Assembly (NCBI RefSeq): GCF_000518765.1
Contig: NZ_JAEF01000007.1
Span: 1-64,000 of the forward strand
Reading direction: 5' to 3'
DNA from: Ruminococcus flavefaciens ATCC 19208
GTDB taxonomy: Bacteria > Bacillota > Clostridia > Oscillospirales > Ruminococcaceae
Length of the DNA stretch: 64,000 nt
Position 1 is the stretch's first letter; each line of letters opens with the position of its first letter. A program made the position numbers and the translations under genes. Under the pieces are notes generated by a model. That model had not been told where the DNA came from. It made no database searches and saw nothing but the letters and a program-made list of their open reading frames with translations. Positions 41,000 through 49,600 of this stretch are shown here, piece after piece.

Positions 41000-41911
41000 A
41001 TGGAATATATTCTACAGACCCAGCAGCTTAGCAAAAAGTACGGAAAATTCAATGCACTTTCTAATCTTACTATAAACGTTCCAAAGGGTGCTATATATGG
41101 TATGGTCGGAAGAAACGGCGCAGGTAAGACTACATTAATCCGTATAATCACGGGTCTTAACAATCCTACTTCGGGTGAATTCTCGCTTTTCGGAGTAAAA
41201 AATACTGATAAGAAGCTTCTTGAAGTCAAGAGAAAGACAGGAGCTGTTGTAGAAACACCTTCACTGCATCCTGATATGACAGCAAGGGATAATCTTATCC
41301 AGCAGACAAAGGCTCTGGGCATATCAGACGATAAGATAGATGAGCTCCTCAAGCTTGTTGGTCTTGGCAATACAGGCAAGAAAAAGGCTAAGGATTTCTC
41401 TCTCGGTATGCGTCAGAGACTTGGTATCGCTTTCTCACTGGTCGGCGATCCTGAGTTCCTTGTGCTTGATGAGCCAATAAACGGTCTCGACCCGCAGGGT
41501 ATCATTGAGGTTCGTGAAACTATTATCCGACTCAATCAGGAAAAGGGCATCACTATCCTCATTTCAAGCCATATCCTTGATGAGCTGGCTCGTCTTGCTA
41601 CTCACTACGGCTTTATCGAGCGAGGTCAGGTAATAAAGGAAATGAGTGCTGAAGAGCTTGAAAGAGCTTCACGCAGATACGTTCATATAAACGTAAATGA
41701 TACAGCTATCCTTGCTGATGTACTCAAAGGTATGGGCGCTGAATTCAATATCATATCAGAGAATGAAGCTGATATATATACACCTATGCAGGTAACTCCT
41801 CTTGTACTTGCTCTCAATGAGAAGAATTGCTTTGTTAACACCATTACCGAGAATCACGAAAGTCTCGAAAGCTATTTCATGGGTCTTGTAGGAGGTGCTC
41901 AGAATGTCTAA
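41000..41911 (+). CDS. ABC transporter ATP-binding protein, BcrA-like
   Basis: A 303-residue ATPase. Walker A GRNGAGKTT (about 36-45), Q-loop region GAVVETPSLHPDMTARDNL, signature FSLGMRQRLGIA, Walker B FLVLDEPINGLDPQG and the switch His in SSHILDEL. The extra C-terminal 80 residues and the ETPSLHPDMT segment are typical of the BcrA/lantibiotic-immunity subfamily. With the permease overlapping its end, it probably exports a peptide or amphipathic drug or confers self-protection. It lies 110 nt after tuf and about 1.5 kb from the micropeptide array. Confidence 0.92.
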   Translation: MEYILQTQQLSKKYGKFNALSNLTINVPKGAIYGMVGRNGAGKTTLIRIITGLNNPTSGEFSLFGVKNTDKKLLEVKRKTGAVVETPSLHPDMTARDNLIQQTKALGISDDKIDELLKLVGLGNTGKKKAKDFSLGMRQRLGIAFSLVGDPEFLVLDEPINGLDPQGIIEVRETIIRLNQEKGITILISSHILDELARLATHYGFIERGQVIKEMSAEELERASRRYVHINVNDTAILADVLKGMGAEFNIISENEADIYTPMQVTPLVLALNEKNCFVNTITENHESLESYFMGLVGGAQNV

Positions 41912-42641
41912 TTTACTCGCAGAAGGTTTCAGACGACTGTTTAAAGGAAAACGTTTTTACATTGTCCTCGCTATTATTATTGCTATTCCGACATTTGCAT
42001 CAATATTTATCAGAATAGTAGAGGGAGAAGCTGTAAACCTCGGCAGCGTTTTGTGCTTTTCAATGATAGGTACTATGACAATGTTCATCAGTATTACAGC
42101 AGGTCTGTTCATTATTAGTGACTTTAAGAACAATACAATACGAAATAAAATAATCATAGGTCATTCAAGAACTAAAATTTACCTTGCAAATCTGATAATT
42201 GCATTGTTTGTAGCTTTTGTTTATCAGTTGGTTTTCTGGCTTACACTTATTGGCTTATGCGGTACAATTATGGAGTTCGATGATTTCCCGTGTGCTGAAA
42301 TATTCCAGAATATGCTTCTTACACTGGCAATTGAATTTGCGTTCACAAGCTTCTTTGTATTCCTTTGTACATCATTAAGAAATACAGGCGGTTTTGTACT
42401 TTCACTTATGCTTGACACTATTGTAAATATGGTTGCAAGTCTTGTTGTAATGTTCGTAAAAAGTGAAAAACTTGCTAAAGCGATTGAAATTGCTGTTCCA
42501 AGCCTGCAGAGAAATGATTTTGCGTATAATCCTACAAATGTGCCAAGTAACATATGGTGGATGATACTTATTGATATTGGTATATGCATTGTTGCTACAA
42601 TTGCAGGTATAGAAATATTCAAAAGAGCTGATCTTAAATAA
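41904..42641 (+). CDS. ABC transporter permease, BcrB-like
   Basis: A 245-residue membrane protein with six hydrophobic segments, partner of the upstream ATPase. The ATG overlaps the ATPase stop by 8 nt (AGGAGGTG lies 6 nt upstream), so the two are translationally coupled. A GTG 9 nt earlier is part of that ribosome site and is rejected as start. The pattern FKGKRFYIVLAI, a short loop, FKNNTIRNKIIIGHSRTKIY is that of ABC-2-type permeases of bacitracin-like systems. Substrate unknown. Confidence 0.88.
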   Translation: MSNLLAEGFRRLFKGKRFYIVLAIIIAIPTFASIFIRIVEGEAVNLGSVLCFSMIGTMTMFISITAGLFIISDFKNNTIRNKIIIGHSRTKIYLANLIIALFVAFVYQLVFWLTLIGLCGTIMEFDDFPCAEIFQNMLLTLAIEFAFTSFFVFLCTSLRNTGGFVLSLMLDTIVNMVASLVVMFVKSEKLAKAIEIAVPSLQRNDFAYNPTNVPSNIWWMILIDIGICIVATIAGIEIFKRADLK

Positions 42642-42649
42642 AATATTCG

Positions 42650-42677
42650 GAAGCTTCCTTTGGGGAGCTTCTTTTTT
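42650..42677 (+). terminator. Rho-independent terminator
   Basis: GAAGCTTCC (42650-42658) / GGGAGCTTC (42663-42671), followed by six T. Confidence 0.9.
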
Positions 42678-42774
42678 ATGCACTTTTGTTTACTGATGAT
42701 ACGATATTATATGTTAAAATAGATACCCAAACCTGAAAAAGGAAATATGCACAGTAAAAAAGCACTATATTTCA

Positions 42775-42803
42775 TTGTCAGATAGACATAAATAATGTAT
42801 AAT
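42775..42803 (+). promoter_or_regulatory. Promoter of the pectate-lyase-like gene
   Basis: TTGTCA (42775-42780), 17 nt, TATAAT (42798-42803). Confidence 0.72.
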
Positions 42804-42845
42804 GTTAATATAGGGAGTATAGCTTTTTATCAGGAGGGTGTTAAA

Positions 42846-45407
42846 ATGAATAAAGGTTTTAAAAGATTGACCGCAATGCTTACGGGTATCATAACTGTTT
42901 TCGGAAGCAGTTCGGCATTTGCTCCAATGCAGAGCGGCAGGATAACCACAGCTTCTGCGGCAGGAAGGGTACTTGCCTTCCCGGGAGCTGTAGGCGGCGG
43001 TAAATACGCAACAGGCGGACGCGGCGGCGAGGTATATCATGTAACTAACCTCAACGACAGCGGCGAGGGCTCATTCCGTGACGCTGTAAGTAAATCGGGA
43101 CGCATAGTTGTCTTTGATGTCAGCGGCACTATCGAATTGCAGGGAAATATACTCTGTTCAAGCAATGTTACCGTCGCAGGTCAGACTGCTCCGGGCGGCT
43201 CGGGCATAACTCTGAAAAATTACAAAATGGGTATGTCAGGAGACAATATAATCTGTAGGTATATAAGCTCCCGTCCCGGACCTTATGCGGCTACTGATTC
43301 TGGAAATGACGCATGGGGCGGTGCAAAGGGCTCAAATTCCATAATCGACCACTGCTCAATGGGCTGGACAACTGACGAGCAGTGGGGACTTTACTCCAAC
43401 AATACAAATTATACCGTTCAGTATTCCGTGCTCGGTCCTGCTGACTCATGGGGCGGACACAAGAAAGGACTTCACGGCTTCGGAATAATGATGGGCAAGG
43501 GCGACCTGACCTTTGACCATAACCTTATCATACACAATGTTTCACGAAACTTCCGCGGCAAAGTTCCTGACCAGTATACAGCCGATTTCACTAACAATAT
43601 CATCTATGACTGGGGCTATCAGACGGCTTACGGCACTATCGGACACCTCAACTACGTGAATAATACTCTAAAGGCTGGAAATTCAACTACAGGCGGTTAT
43701 CACTATATGTACGTTGACAGTACCACAAAGCCTGAGAATTTCAAAGTGTACTGCGCAGGCAACCGCCTTATAAACAAGGACGGCTCGTTCCACAGTGTCA
43801 CTAATGACAACTGGTCGGGAGTTACTGTCAAGGACGGCATAGGTATAACTAAAAACAATCTTTACAGCAGTACGGCTTTCCCCATAAATTCAGACGGTGA
43901 GAACCTGTCCACAGCTATGACTTGCGAAAGTGCGGCAGCTTCATACGACCATGTTATAAGCTTTGCAGGCAACGGTATCTCACCCGATAAGCGTACAGCT
44001 ATCGACAGGCAGTGCGCTGAGGAGACTAAAAACGGTACGGGACAGTGCAGCGGTACTGCGGCATATGACTCGTCAGAGGCTAATCTCAGCAAGTACAATA
44101 TAAAGTGCGGAGTTACTTACAGCTACCCTTCGGCAGTTACGAAAAAGGAGATAACCGATGCCGATAACGACGGTATGGACGATAACTGGGAGCTTGCCCG
44201 CGGACTTGATCCCACTGATCCCGATGACTATGCAGACGATTACTGCGGTCAGGGATATATGAATATCGAGTATTATATCAATGACCTTACAGTGAATTCG
44301 TTCCCTGAGGGTGTTGTGAAGCTTTCTCCTACGGAGGGCAATTTCACATCTGTTCAGGCTGTATCAGCCTTTGAGAAGATAGAAGCTGATTCGTTTTCGG
44401 ATAAGAAAGGCATAATCGTCGAGGAATATTCGGGCAGATCAAATAATTTAGCTCTTGTTTCTGACGGCGACTGGGTAAAGTATAGCAGAATAAACTTTGG
44501 AAGCGGAGCAAATTCTTTCAGCGGATGGATGGGCGGCTATCCTTCAAAGATCGAACTCTATCTTGACAGTATGGACGGAACTCCTGCCGCAGTCATAGAT
44601 TACAGCGGCACAAAATCGCTGAATGATTATCATACATTCGAGACTAATATCAAGACAATAACAGGTACTCATGACCTGTATATGGTATTCAAGGGCGAAA
44701 GCGAATATCTTGTAAATCTGTGCTCATTCAAGTTCGGAAAAGACAAGCTGCCTCTAAGCGGAAAGCTTTTCAAGAGCGTTGAGGTAACTGAACAGGCAAA
44801 TCCCGATTCATGGAATATAGCTTCAGATGCAGCTGTGGGCTCGCTCATATTCGGTGACAGGGATTTCAGGATAGCTGAGCTTCAGTCGAACCTTGAAGGT
44901 GCGGAGATACTCCTTACTTCCTGTGATGCCAAGGGTACAACAGGCGATTCTGCGTACTTTACAGCAGGCAGTGATATGTCGCTCTATGTGGGACTTGACA
45001 GCCGTGTGGAGAATGTTCCTCAGTGGCTCAGCGATTATACCCTTATGAGGACGCTGTGCAAGTCGGATAACGATGTTACATTTATGATGTATAAAAAGGA
45101 GGTCAAGGCAGGGGAGAAGGTGACTCTCGGCAGCAACGGGCAGACGTACAAGTGCGTGAATTATATCGTTATGGCAGTTCCTGCGGTCAATATCACTCCC
45201 GTATATTCTGTGGGAGATATCAATAACGACGGATATATCGGTATCTCTGACCTTGTGACACTGCAAAATCACCTGCTGGGAAAGACGCTGCTGATACAGG
45301 AGCAGTTTGAATATGCAGATATAAACGGTGACGGTGATATAGACGTATTCGACAGCGTCGACCTGAGAAAGCTTATTATCTCGGGAATGGAAATCATATT
45401 GGATTAA
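42846..45407 (+). CDS. Secreted pectate-lyase-like protein with CBM6-like module and dockerin
   Basis: An 853-residue protein: signal peptide (to about residue 38), a right-handed beta-helix pectate-lyase domain (about 40-410; VYHVTNLNDSGEGSFRDAV, SNVTVAGQTAPGGSGI, SIIDHCSMGWTTDEQWGLY, RNFRGKVPDQYTADFTNNI), a calcium-type DADNDGMDDNWELARGLDP stretch, a CBM6/35-like module (about 505-640; DGDWVKYSRINF, YLVNLCSFKFG), a further domain of about 130 residues and a dockerin (DINNDGYIGISDLVTLQNHL, DINGDGDIDVFDSVDLRKLI). It probably cleaves pectin as part of the cellulosome. An in-frame ATG 51 nt upstream lacks a ribosome site; AGGAGGGT fits this one. Confidence 0.9.
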   Translation: MNKGFKRLTAMLTGIITVFGSSSAFAPMQSGRITTASAAGRVLAFPGAVGGGKYATGGRGGEVYHVTNLNDSGEGSFRDAVSKSGRIVVFDVSGTIELQGNILCSSNVTVAGQTAPGGSGITLKNYKMGMSGDNIICRYISSRPGPYAATDSGNDAWGGAKGSNSIIDHCSMGWTTDEQWGLYSNNTNYTVQYSVLGPADSWGGHKKGLHGFGIMMGKGDLTFDHNLIIHNVSRNFRGKVPDQYTADFTNNIIYDWGYQTAYGTIGHLNYVNNTLKAGNSTTGGYHYMYVDSTTKPENFKVYCAGNRLINKDGSFHSVTNDNWSGVTVKDGIGITKNNLYSSTAFPINSDGENLSTAMTCESAAASYDHVISFAGNGISPDKRTAIDRQCAEETKNGTGQCSGTAAYDSSEANLSKYNIKCGVTYSYPSAVTKKEITDADNDGMDDNWELARGLDPTDPDDYADDYCGQGYMNIEYYINDLTVNSFPEGVVKLSPTEGNFTSVQAVSAFEKIEADSFSDKKGIIVEEYSGRSNNLALVSDGDWVKYSRINFGSGANSFSGWMGGYPSKIELYLDSMDGTPAAVIDYSGTKSLNDYHTFETNIKTITGTHDLYMVFKGESEYLVNLCSFKFGKDKLPLSGKLFKSVEVTEQANPDSWNIASDAAVGSLIFGDRDFRIAELQSNLEGAEILLTSCDAKGTTGDSAYFTAGSDMSLYVGLDSRVENVPQWLSDYTLMRTLCKSDNDVTFMMYKKEVKAGEKVTLGSNGQTYKCVNYIVMAVPAVNITPVYSVGDINNDGYIGISDLVTLQNHLLGKTLLIQEQFEYADINGDGDIDVFDSVDLRKLIISGMEIILD

Positions 45408-45446
45408 GATAAATCAAAATTTAAAGGCGTAAAAACTTGCCGAGTG

Positions 45447-45844
45447 TATGAACGGGATTCCAAAGGGACTGTGTTCCTTTGGCAGAGTCCAGAGGCAGAG
45501 CCTTTGGTCGCTGTTCCCAGCTTTTAAAGAACAGCGAAATAATACGAAGGCGCACCGCAAGGGTGAATTCCGAAAACAATCCAGTGAATTGTTTTCGGAA
45601 GAGGGTGACTCCCCACGGGGTGGGGAGATGTCGCAGCGCGACAGAGGGGACGGACCCGATTAGGGGGTCCTGCAAGAGAGGGCGTCCCTTAACAGTTTGA
45701 TACGCTCTCTTGGGGACGTCGAGGACGCCGTCCCCTACATTTCGGGCGGATAATATCCGCCCCTACACGGAACGCCGAGGGCGGCGTTCCCTACAATGGG
45801 CTAACAGGTCAAATCAAAATTCAGCAAAGCTAAATTATGATTTA
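45447..45844 (+). repeat. Hairpin-cassette dispersed repeat, copy R2
   Basis: 45497-45844 matches R1 (1-348) at all but three positions, all within the 7-nt loop 45581-45587 (CCAGTGA against TCACTGG in R1, its reverse complement). The upstream part has CCAAAGG/CCTTTGG and CCAGAGGC/GCCTTTGG hairpins. It fills the gap between two genes and has no coding content. Confidence 0.88.
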
Positions 45845-45858
45845 AGAAAGGATAATAA

Positions 45859-47139
45859 ATGAACAGTAAAATAAACGAATTATACGGCTTCGACAGCAAA
45901 CTCACTGAGCTTGCAGCTCAAGCTGAAAAGAACTGCGCAGAGGCATTCGCAAGAATAGACGCTAATGCTGAATACTGCGGAGCAAAGGTGCTCAAAGCAT
46001 TCTCCGATAATAAGGTAAGCGAGCCCTGCTTCTATGGATCTACAGGCTACGGCTACGGCGACATGGGACGCGAAGTCATCGACAAGGTATTCGCTCAGGC
46101 ACTCGGTGCAGAAGACGCTCTCGTGCGCTTCAACTTTGTTTCAGGCACTCACGCGCTTTCCGTTGCACTCTTCGGTGTACTCAGAACAGGCGATAAAATA
46201 GTATCTGTCACAGGCAAGCCATATGATACTCTCGAAGAAGTTATCGGTATCAGCGGCAGAAAAGGCAAAGGCTCACTCATGGACTACGGTGTTGAATACG
46301 GTCAGGTAGACCTTAACGAGGACGGTACTCCAAAGCTTGACGAGATAACCAAAGCCGTAAAGGGAGCTAAGGTGGCTTACATACAGCGTTCTCGCGGCTA
46401 TTCTCTCCGCGGAGCTTTCACCATTGCGGATATCGAAAAAATGGCAGCTGCCGCTAAGAAAGGCAATCCCGACATCATCGTAATGGTAGACAACTGCTAC
46501 GGTGAATTCGTTGAGGACCGCGAGCCTGTTTCTGTTGGAGCTGATGTCATCATCGGCTCGCTTATCAAGAATGCAGGCGGCGGAATAGCACGTACAGGCG
46601 GATATATCGCAGGACGAGCAGACCTTGTGGAACTTTGCTCGTACAGGCTTACCTGCGTAGGTATGGGCAAGGAAGTAGGCTGTACTCTCGGTATGAACCG
46701 TGAAATGCTTCTTGGACTTTTCTTTGCTCCCGATGTTGTAGCTAACGCGATCAAGACCTGTACTTTCGCAAGCGAGCTTTTCACACTTCTCGGTTTCGAG
46801 TGTTCACCGCGCAAGGACGAGCCCCGCGGCGACATCATAACTGCCGTAAAGCTCGGTGACGAAAAGCATCTCTGCGCATTCTGCCGCGGAATACAGAAGG
46901 GTGCTCCCGTAGACTCTTTCGTAACTCCCGAGCCGTGGGATATGCCGGGGTATTCAAGTCAGGTAATAATGGCAGCAGGAGCTTTTACAAACGGCGCTTC
47001 CATAGAGCTTTCAGCTGATGCACCGCTTCGTGAACCATATGCAGTCTGGATGCAGGGCGGCATAACCTTTACCAGCGGCAAGCTTGGAGTAATGCTTGCA
47101 GCACAGGAAATGCTGTCTGATGGACTCATCAAAATTTAG
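45859..47139 (+). CDS. Aluminium-resistance / methionine gamma-lyase-like PLP protein
   Basis: A 426-residue PLP-dependent protein of the PF06838 family. The conserved start is YGSTGYGYGDMGRE, followed by FNFVSGTHALSVALFG and VTGKPYDTLEEVIG. The likely PLP Lys lies in GSLIKNAGGGIARTGGYIAG, and VMVDNCYGEF holds the cofactor-binding Asp. The family name comes from plant aluminium-resistance reports, while the fold is that of gamma-lyases, so a C-S lyase role is possible. A standalone gene after the R2 repeat, with AAAGGATAATAA as weak ribosome site. Confidence 0.92.
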   Translation: MNSKINELYGFDSKLTELAAQAEKNCAEAFARIDANAEYCGAKVLKAFSDNKVSEPCFYGSTGYGYGDMGREVIDKVFAQALGAEDALVRFNFVSGTHALSVALFGVLRTGDKIVSVTGKPYDTLEEVIGISGRKGKGSLMDYGVEYGQVDLNEDGTPKLDEITKAVKGAKVAYIQRSRGYSLRGAFTIADIEKMAAAAKKGNPDIIVMVDNCYGEFVEDREPVSVGADVIIGSLIKNAGGGIARTGGYIAGRADLVELCSYRLTCVGMGKEVGCTLGMNREMLLGLFFAPDVVANAIKTCTFASELFTLLGFECSPRKDEPRGDIITAVKLGDEKHLCAFCRGIQKGAPVDSFVTPEPWDMPGYSSQVIMAAGAFTNGASIELSADAPLREPYAVWMQGGITFTSGKLGVMLAAQEMLSDGLIKI

Positions 47140-47306
47140 CTTTGCTAAATTCTGATTTATAATGCGGAATTAAGAATTCGGAATTAGGAATTATGGTTGT
47201 TTGCCATTTGGCAAACAGAATAAAAATAATTCTTTAATTCATCGGCGTAAGCCGACACATTCAATTCCGCATTCCGAATTACGAATTCCGAATTAAATTT
47301 ATTAAA
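47140..47306. repeat. AATTCGGAATT-type intergenic element
   Basis: The left half has AATGCGGAATTAAGAATTCG, the right half AATTCCGCATTCCGAATT, forming a long imperfect inverted repeat. The centre holds GTTTGCCATTTGGCAAAC and CGGCGTAAGCCG hairpins. It is preceded by TTTAGC/GCTAAA. Related to 16163-16290. Confidence 0.75.
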
Positions 47307-47322
47307 AAGGGAGGAAAATATT

Positions 47323-47664
47323 ATGCCATTCATCAATGTCAAAACAAACGTATCTGTTTCCGAGGAACAGAAAATCTCAATCAAATCCGCTATGGGACGC
47401 GCTATCACGGCTATCCCCGGCAAGTCCGAGGGCTGGCTCATGGTAGGCATCGAGCCTGAGTACGACCTCTGGTTCAAGGGCGAGGACGCTCCTGCTGCTA
47501 TGGTAGAGGTATCTATCTTCGGCAGTGCTTCTTCAAACGCTCTTGTAACTCTCACAAGCCATATCACAGGCATTCTCACAGACAATATCGGCATACCGTC
47601 CGACCGTGTGTATGTCAAGTACACAAGCACCAACGACTGGGGCTGGAACGGTTCAAATTTCTGA
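47323..47664 (+). CDS. MIF-like tautomerase (phenylpyruvate tautomerase family)
   Basis: A 113-residue protein with full-length similarity to macrophage migration inhibitory factor: MPFINVKTNV start (catalytic Pro1 after Met removal), DRVYVKYTSTNDWGWNGSNF end (MIF: DRVYINYYD, VGWNNSTF), and a Lys near position 35. In bacteria it is probably a cytoplasmic keto-enol tautomerase; the true substrate is unknown. GGGAGG ribosome site. It lies 10 nt before a secreted dockerin protein, with which it is likely co-transcribed. Confidence 0.92.
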   Translation: MPFINVKTNVSVSEEQKISIKSAMGRAITAIPGKSEGWLMVGIEPEYDLWFKGEDAPAAMVEVSIFGSASSNALVTLTSHITGILTDNIGIPSDRVYVKYTSTNDWGWNGSNF

Positions 47665-47674
47665 GGTGATATGA

Positions 47675-48943
47675 ATGAAATTCAAAAGAATTTGCGGCTT
47701 ACTGACTGCATTTGCAATATGTACTGCCGCTTGTGTACCTATGCTGGCAGATAAAGGCGAACCTGTGCTTCATGCTGCCGCAGACGAATGGTGCTTCGCA
47801 GGAGAGACCTGTGATCCGCTGCACGACACTTCACGGGATATCCAGAAAGAGGGCGTTGGCAATCCCCTTAACTTCGGCGAGAGAAATACTCCTGCGGACG
47901 CTTCCACAGCTGAGATACGTGCTATCAATCACAAAATGACCGTACAGGAGGTAAAGTACGCACTCTACAAGGAGATAGATGAACACTGGGATCTTATCTC
48001 CACCCGTCTCGGACAGCCCGACCGTGAAAAGATGTATGCTCTTTTCCTCGGACTCGGTTCAAGAGAGTCCACTCTCGGTGAGGGCAAGATAGGCTCAGAC
48101 CATGAAACAGCCTACGAGGACGGCTGGGGAGTAAACTCCGCACACGCATACGGTACTTTACAGACTGCCGTTACAGCTTTCAAGGACTGCGATCCTAAAT
48201 TCATGCCCGAGGACAACGTACCCGAAATGTACCAGTATTCATTTACCGAGTCAAACTTCTATGACTGCATAATCTCAAATCATATGGGTATCAGAAAGAT
48301 ACTCCACTTTGCCGAGATATGCATAAATGAACAGGGAATGAACGACTATCAGGTAATAAGAAACAGCCTTAAAGGCTTCAACACAGGCTGGTGCACAAAG
48401 GCTGAGGACGACGGTGCTTACTCCACATACGCAGATGAGATATGTGCTATGGCGCAGTTCTATTACTATGAGGGACACCTCTACGATAACGTGTTCACAT
48501 GGACATCTGCAAACGGAGAAAAGATCAATAAATACCGTACTCCTGACCGCTGGGACTGGTGGGGCGACGGCGTACCAAGCATGGCTCCCATAGTTGAAAA
48601 ACAGGAAACTACTACATCAACTACGACGACAACGACAACTACCACTACTACTGTATCATCAACGACTTCAACTACTTCCAATCCCCCAATAAGCATCACC
48701 CTTTACGGTGACGCAAACTGCGACAGCACAGTGGATATGTCGGATATTGTACTGATAATGCAGTCTCTTGCAAATCCGAACAAGTACGACATCAACGGTA
48801 CTGACGAGCACTGCATTACTTTACAGGGAAAAGCAAACGCAGACGTTGATCTTGCAAGCAATGGCGTTACTTCAAACGATGCCCTGCGCATACAGGAGTA
48901 TCTGCTCCACAAGATAGAAAGTCTCGAACCCGAAAAAGCATAA
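47675..48943 (+). CDS. Secreted dockerin protein with lysozyme-like catalytic region
   Basis: A 422-residue protein: signal peptide, a domain of about 280 residues, a Thr-rich linker (about 310-335) and a dockerin (DANCDSTVDMSDIVLIMQSL, ANADVDLASNGVTSNDALRI), the same rare subtype as in the protein at 20457. The domain has LGSRESTLGEG, with Glu after R as in goose-type lysozyme or SLT enzymes, and SAHAYGTLQTAVTAF, which resembles the AxGLMQ motif. It may cut peptidoglycan or a plant/microbial glycan. This reading rests on two short motifs. It starts 10 nt after the tautomerase stop with GAGGTG. Confidence 0.72.
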   Translation: MKFKRICGLLTAFAICTAACVPMLADKGEPVLHAAADEWCFAGETCDPLHDTSRDIQKEGVGNPLNFGERNTPADASTAEIRAINHKMTVQEVKYALYKEIDEHWDLISTRLGQPDREKMYALFLGLGSRESTLGEGKIGSDHETAYEDGWGVNSAHAYGTLQTAVTAFKDCDPKFMPEDNVPEMYQYSFTESNFYDCIISNHMGIRKILHFAEICINEQGMNDYQVIRNSLKGFNTGWCTKAEDDGAYSTYADEICAMAQFYYYEGHLYDNVFTWTSANGEKINKYRTPDRWDWWGDGVPSMAPIVEKQETTTSTTTTTTTTTTTVSSTTSTTSNPPISITLYGDANCDSTVDMSDIVLIMQSLANPNKYDINGTDEHCITLQGKANADVDLASNGVTSNDALRIQEYLLHKIESLEPEKA

Positions 48944-48947
48944 AAAC

Positions 48948-48990
48948 AAGCCATAGTATTTCTGAATCAGATATACTATGGCTTTTCTTT
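48948..48990. terminator. Bidirectional terminator
   Basis: The perfect 12-bp stem AAGCCATAGTAT (48948-48959) / ATACTATGGCTT (48973-48984) is followed on the plus strand by TTCTTTT and on the minus strand by GTTTTTA. It serves both the dockerin gene and ispF. Confidence 0.9.
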
Positions 48991-48999
48991 TATTTTATA

Positions 49000-49476
49000 T
49001 TACGCCTTGACCATAAGTGCGACCGCATGAGCCGACATTCCCAGCTTTTCGCCTGTAAAGCCGAGGTGCTCCTCTGTGGTAGCCTTAACGCTTATCTGCG
49101 AAACATCGCAGCCGCAAACTCTTGCAATATTCTCGCGCATTGTCATAATATGCGGAGCAAGCTTTGGTGCCTGTGCAATAACAGTTGCATCTATATTGCC
49201 TATCTCCCAGCCTGCCTCGCGGACTCTGCGGCACACCTCTTCCATGAGCTTCATGCTGTCCGCATTCTTGAAGCTGTCATCGTTATCGGGGAAAAGATGA
49301 CCTATATCCCCCATTGCAAGAGCTCCCAGCATAGCGTCCATTATGGCATGGACAAGAACATCTGCATCGGAGTGTCCGAGGAGTCCTGTAGTATGTGGTA
49401 TCTTCACACCGCCGAGAATGAGCTTTCTGCCCTCGACGAGCTTGTGTACGTCGTAACCGTGGCCTATTCTGAACAT
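49000..49476 (-). CDS. ispF: 2-C-methyl-D-erythritol 2,4-cyclodiphosphate synthase
   Basis: A 158-residue enzyme of the non-mevalonate isoprenoid pathway. It has [11 protein letters not shown] (metal-binding Asp and His), [20 protein letters not shown] (further metal His), IGHLFPDND, and the C-terminal [24 protein letters not shown]. The metal is usually Zn2+ with a second divalent ion. An in-frame ATG 66 nt upstream is rejected; AAGGAG lies 8 nt upstream of this one. The palindrome GCAGCGTGACGCTGC lies just before the ribosome site. Confidence 0.97.
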   Translation of the reverse strand: MFRIGHGYDVHKLVEGRKLILGGVKIPHTTGLLGHSDADVLVHAIMDAMLGALAMGDIGHLFPDNDDSFKNADSMKLMEEVCRRVREAGWEIGNIDATVIAQAPKLAPHIMTMRENIARVCGCDVSQISVKATTEEHLGFTGEKLGMSAHAVALMVKA

Positions 49477-49600
49477 ATTGATTCTCCTTTCGCAGCGTGA
49501 CGCTGCACCCTTTCTCCGCGCTATAATAATATCGATAAACAAAAAACAGCCGCGAGAGATAATGAATTATCAGGTAAATATCATCGCGTGATTTGCAAAA

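Noticed and set aside
45448-45700. Short reading frames across the R2 repeat
   Set aside because: They cross several perfect hairpins, lack ribosome sites and are shared with R1, where the same DNA lies in a non-coding gap.
1-45844. R1 and R2 as ends of one 45-kb composite mobile element
   Set aside because: The interval holds core genes (rpsL, fusA, tuf, purL, metG), a partial copy exists outside it, and no recombinase or target duplication is seen.
49477-49542. 22-residue N-terminal extension of IspF
   Set aside because: IspF begins at MFRIGHGYD in its family, and AAGGAG directly precedes that ATG.
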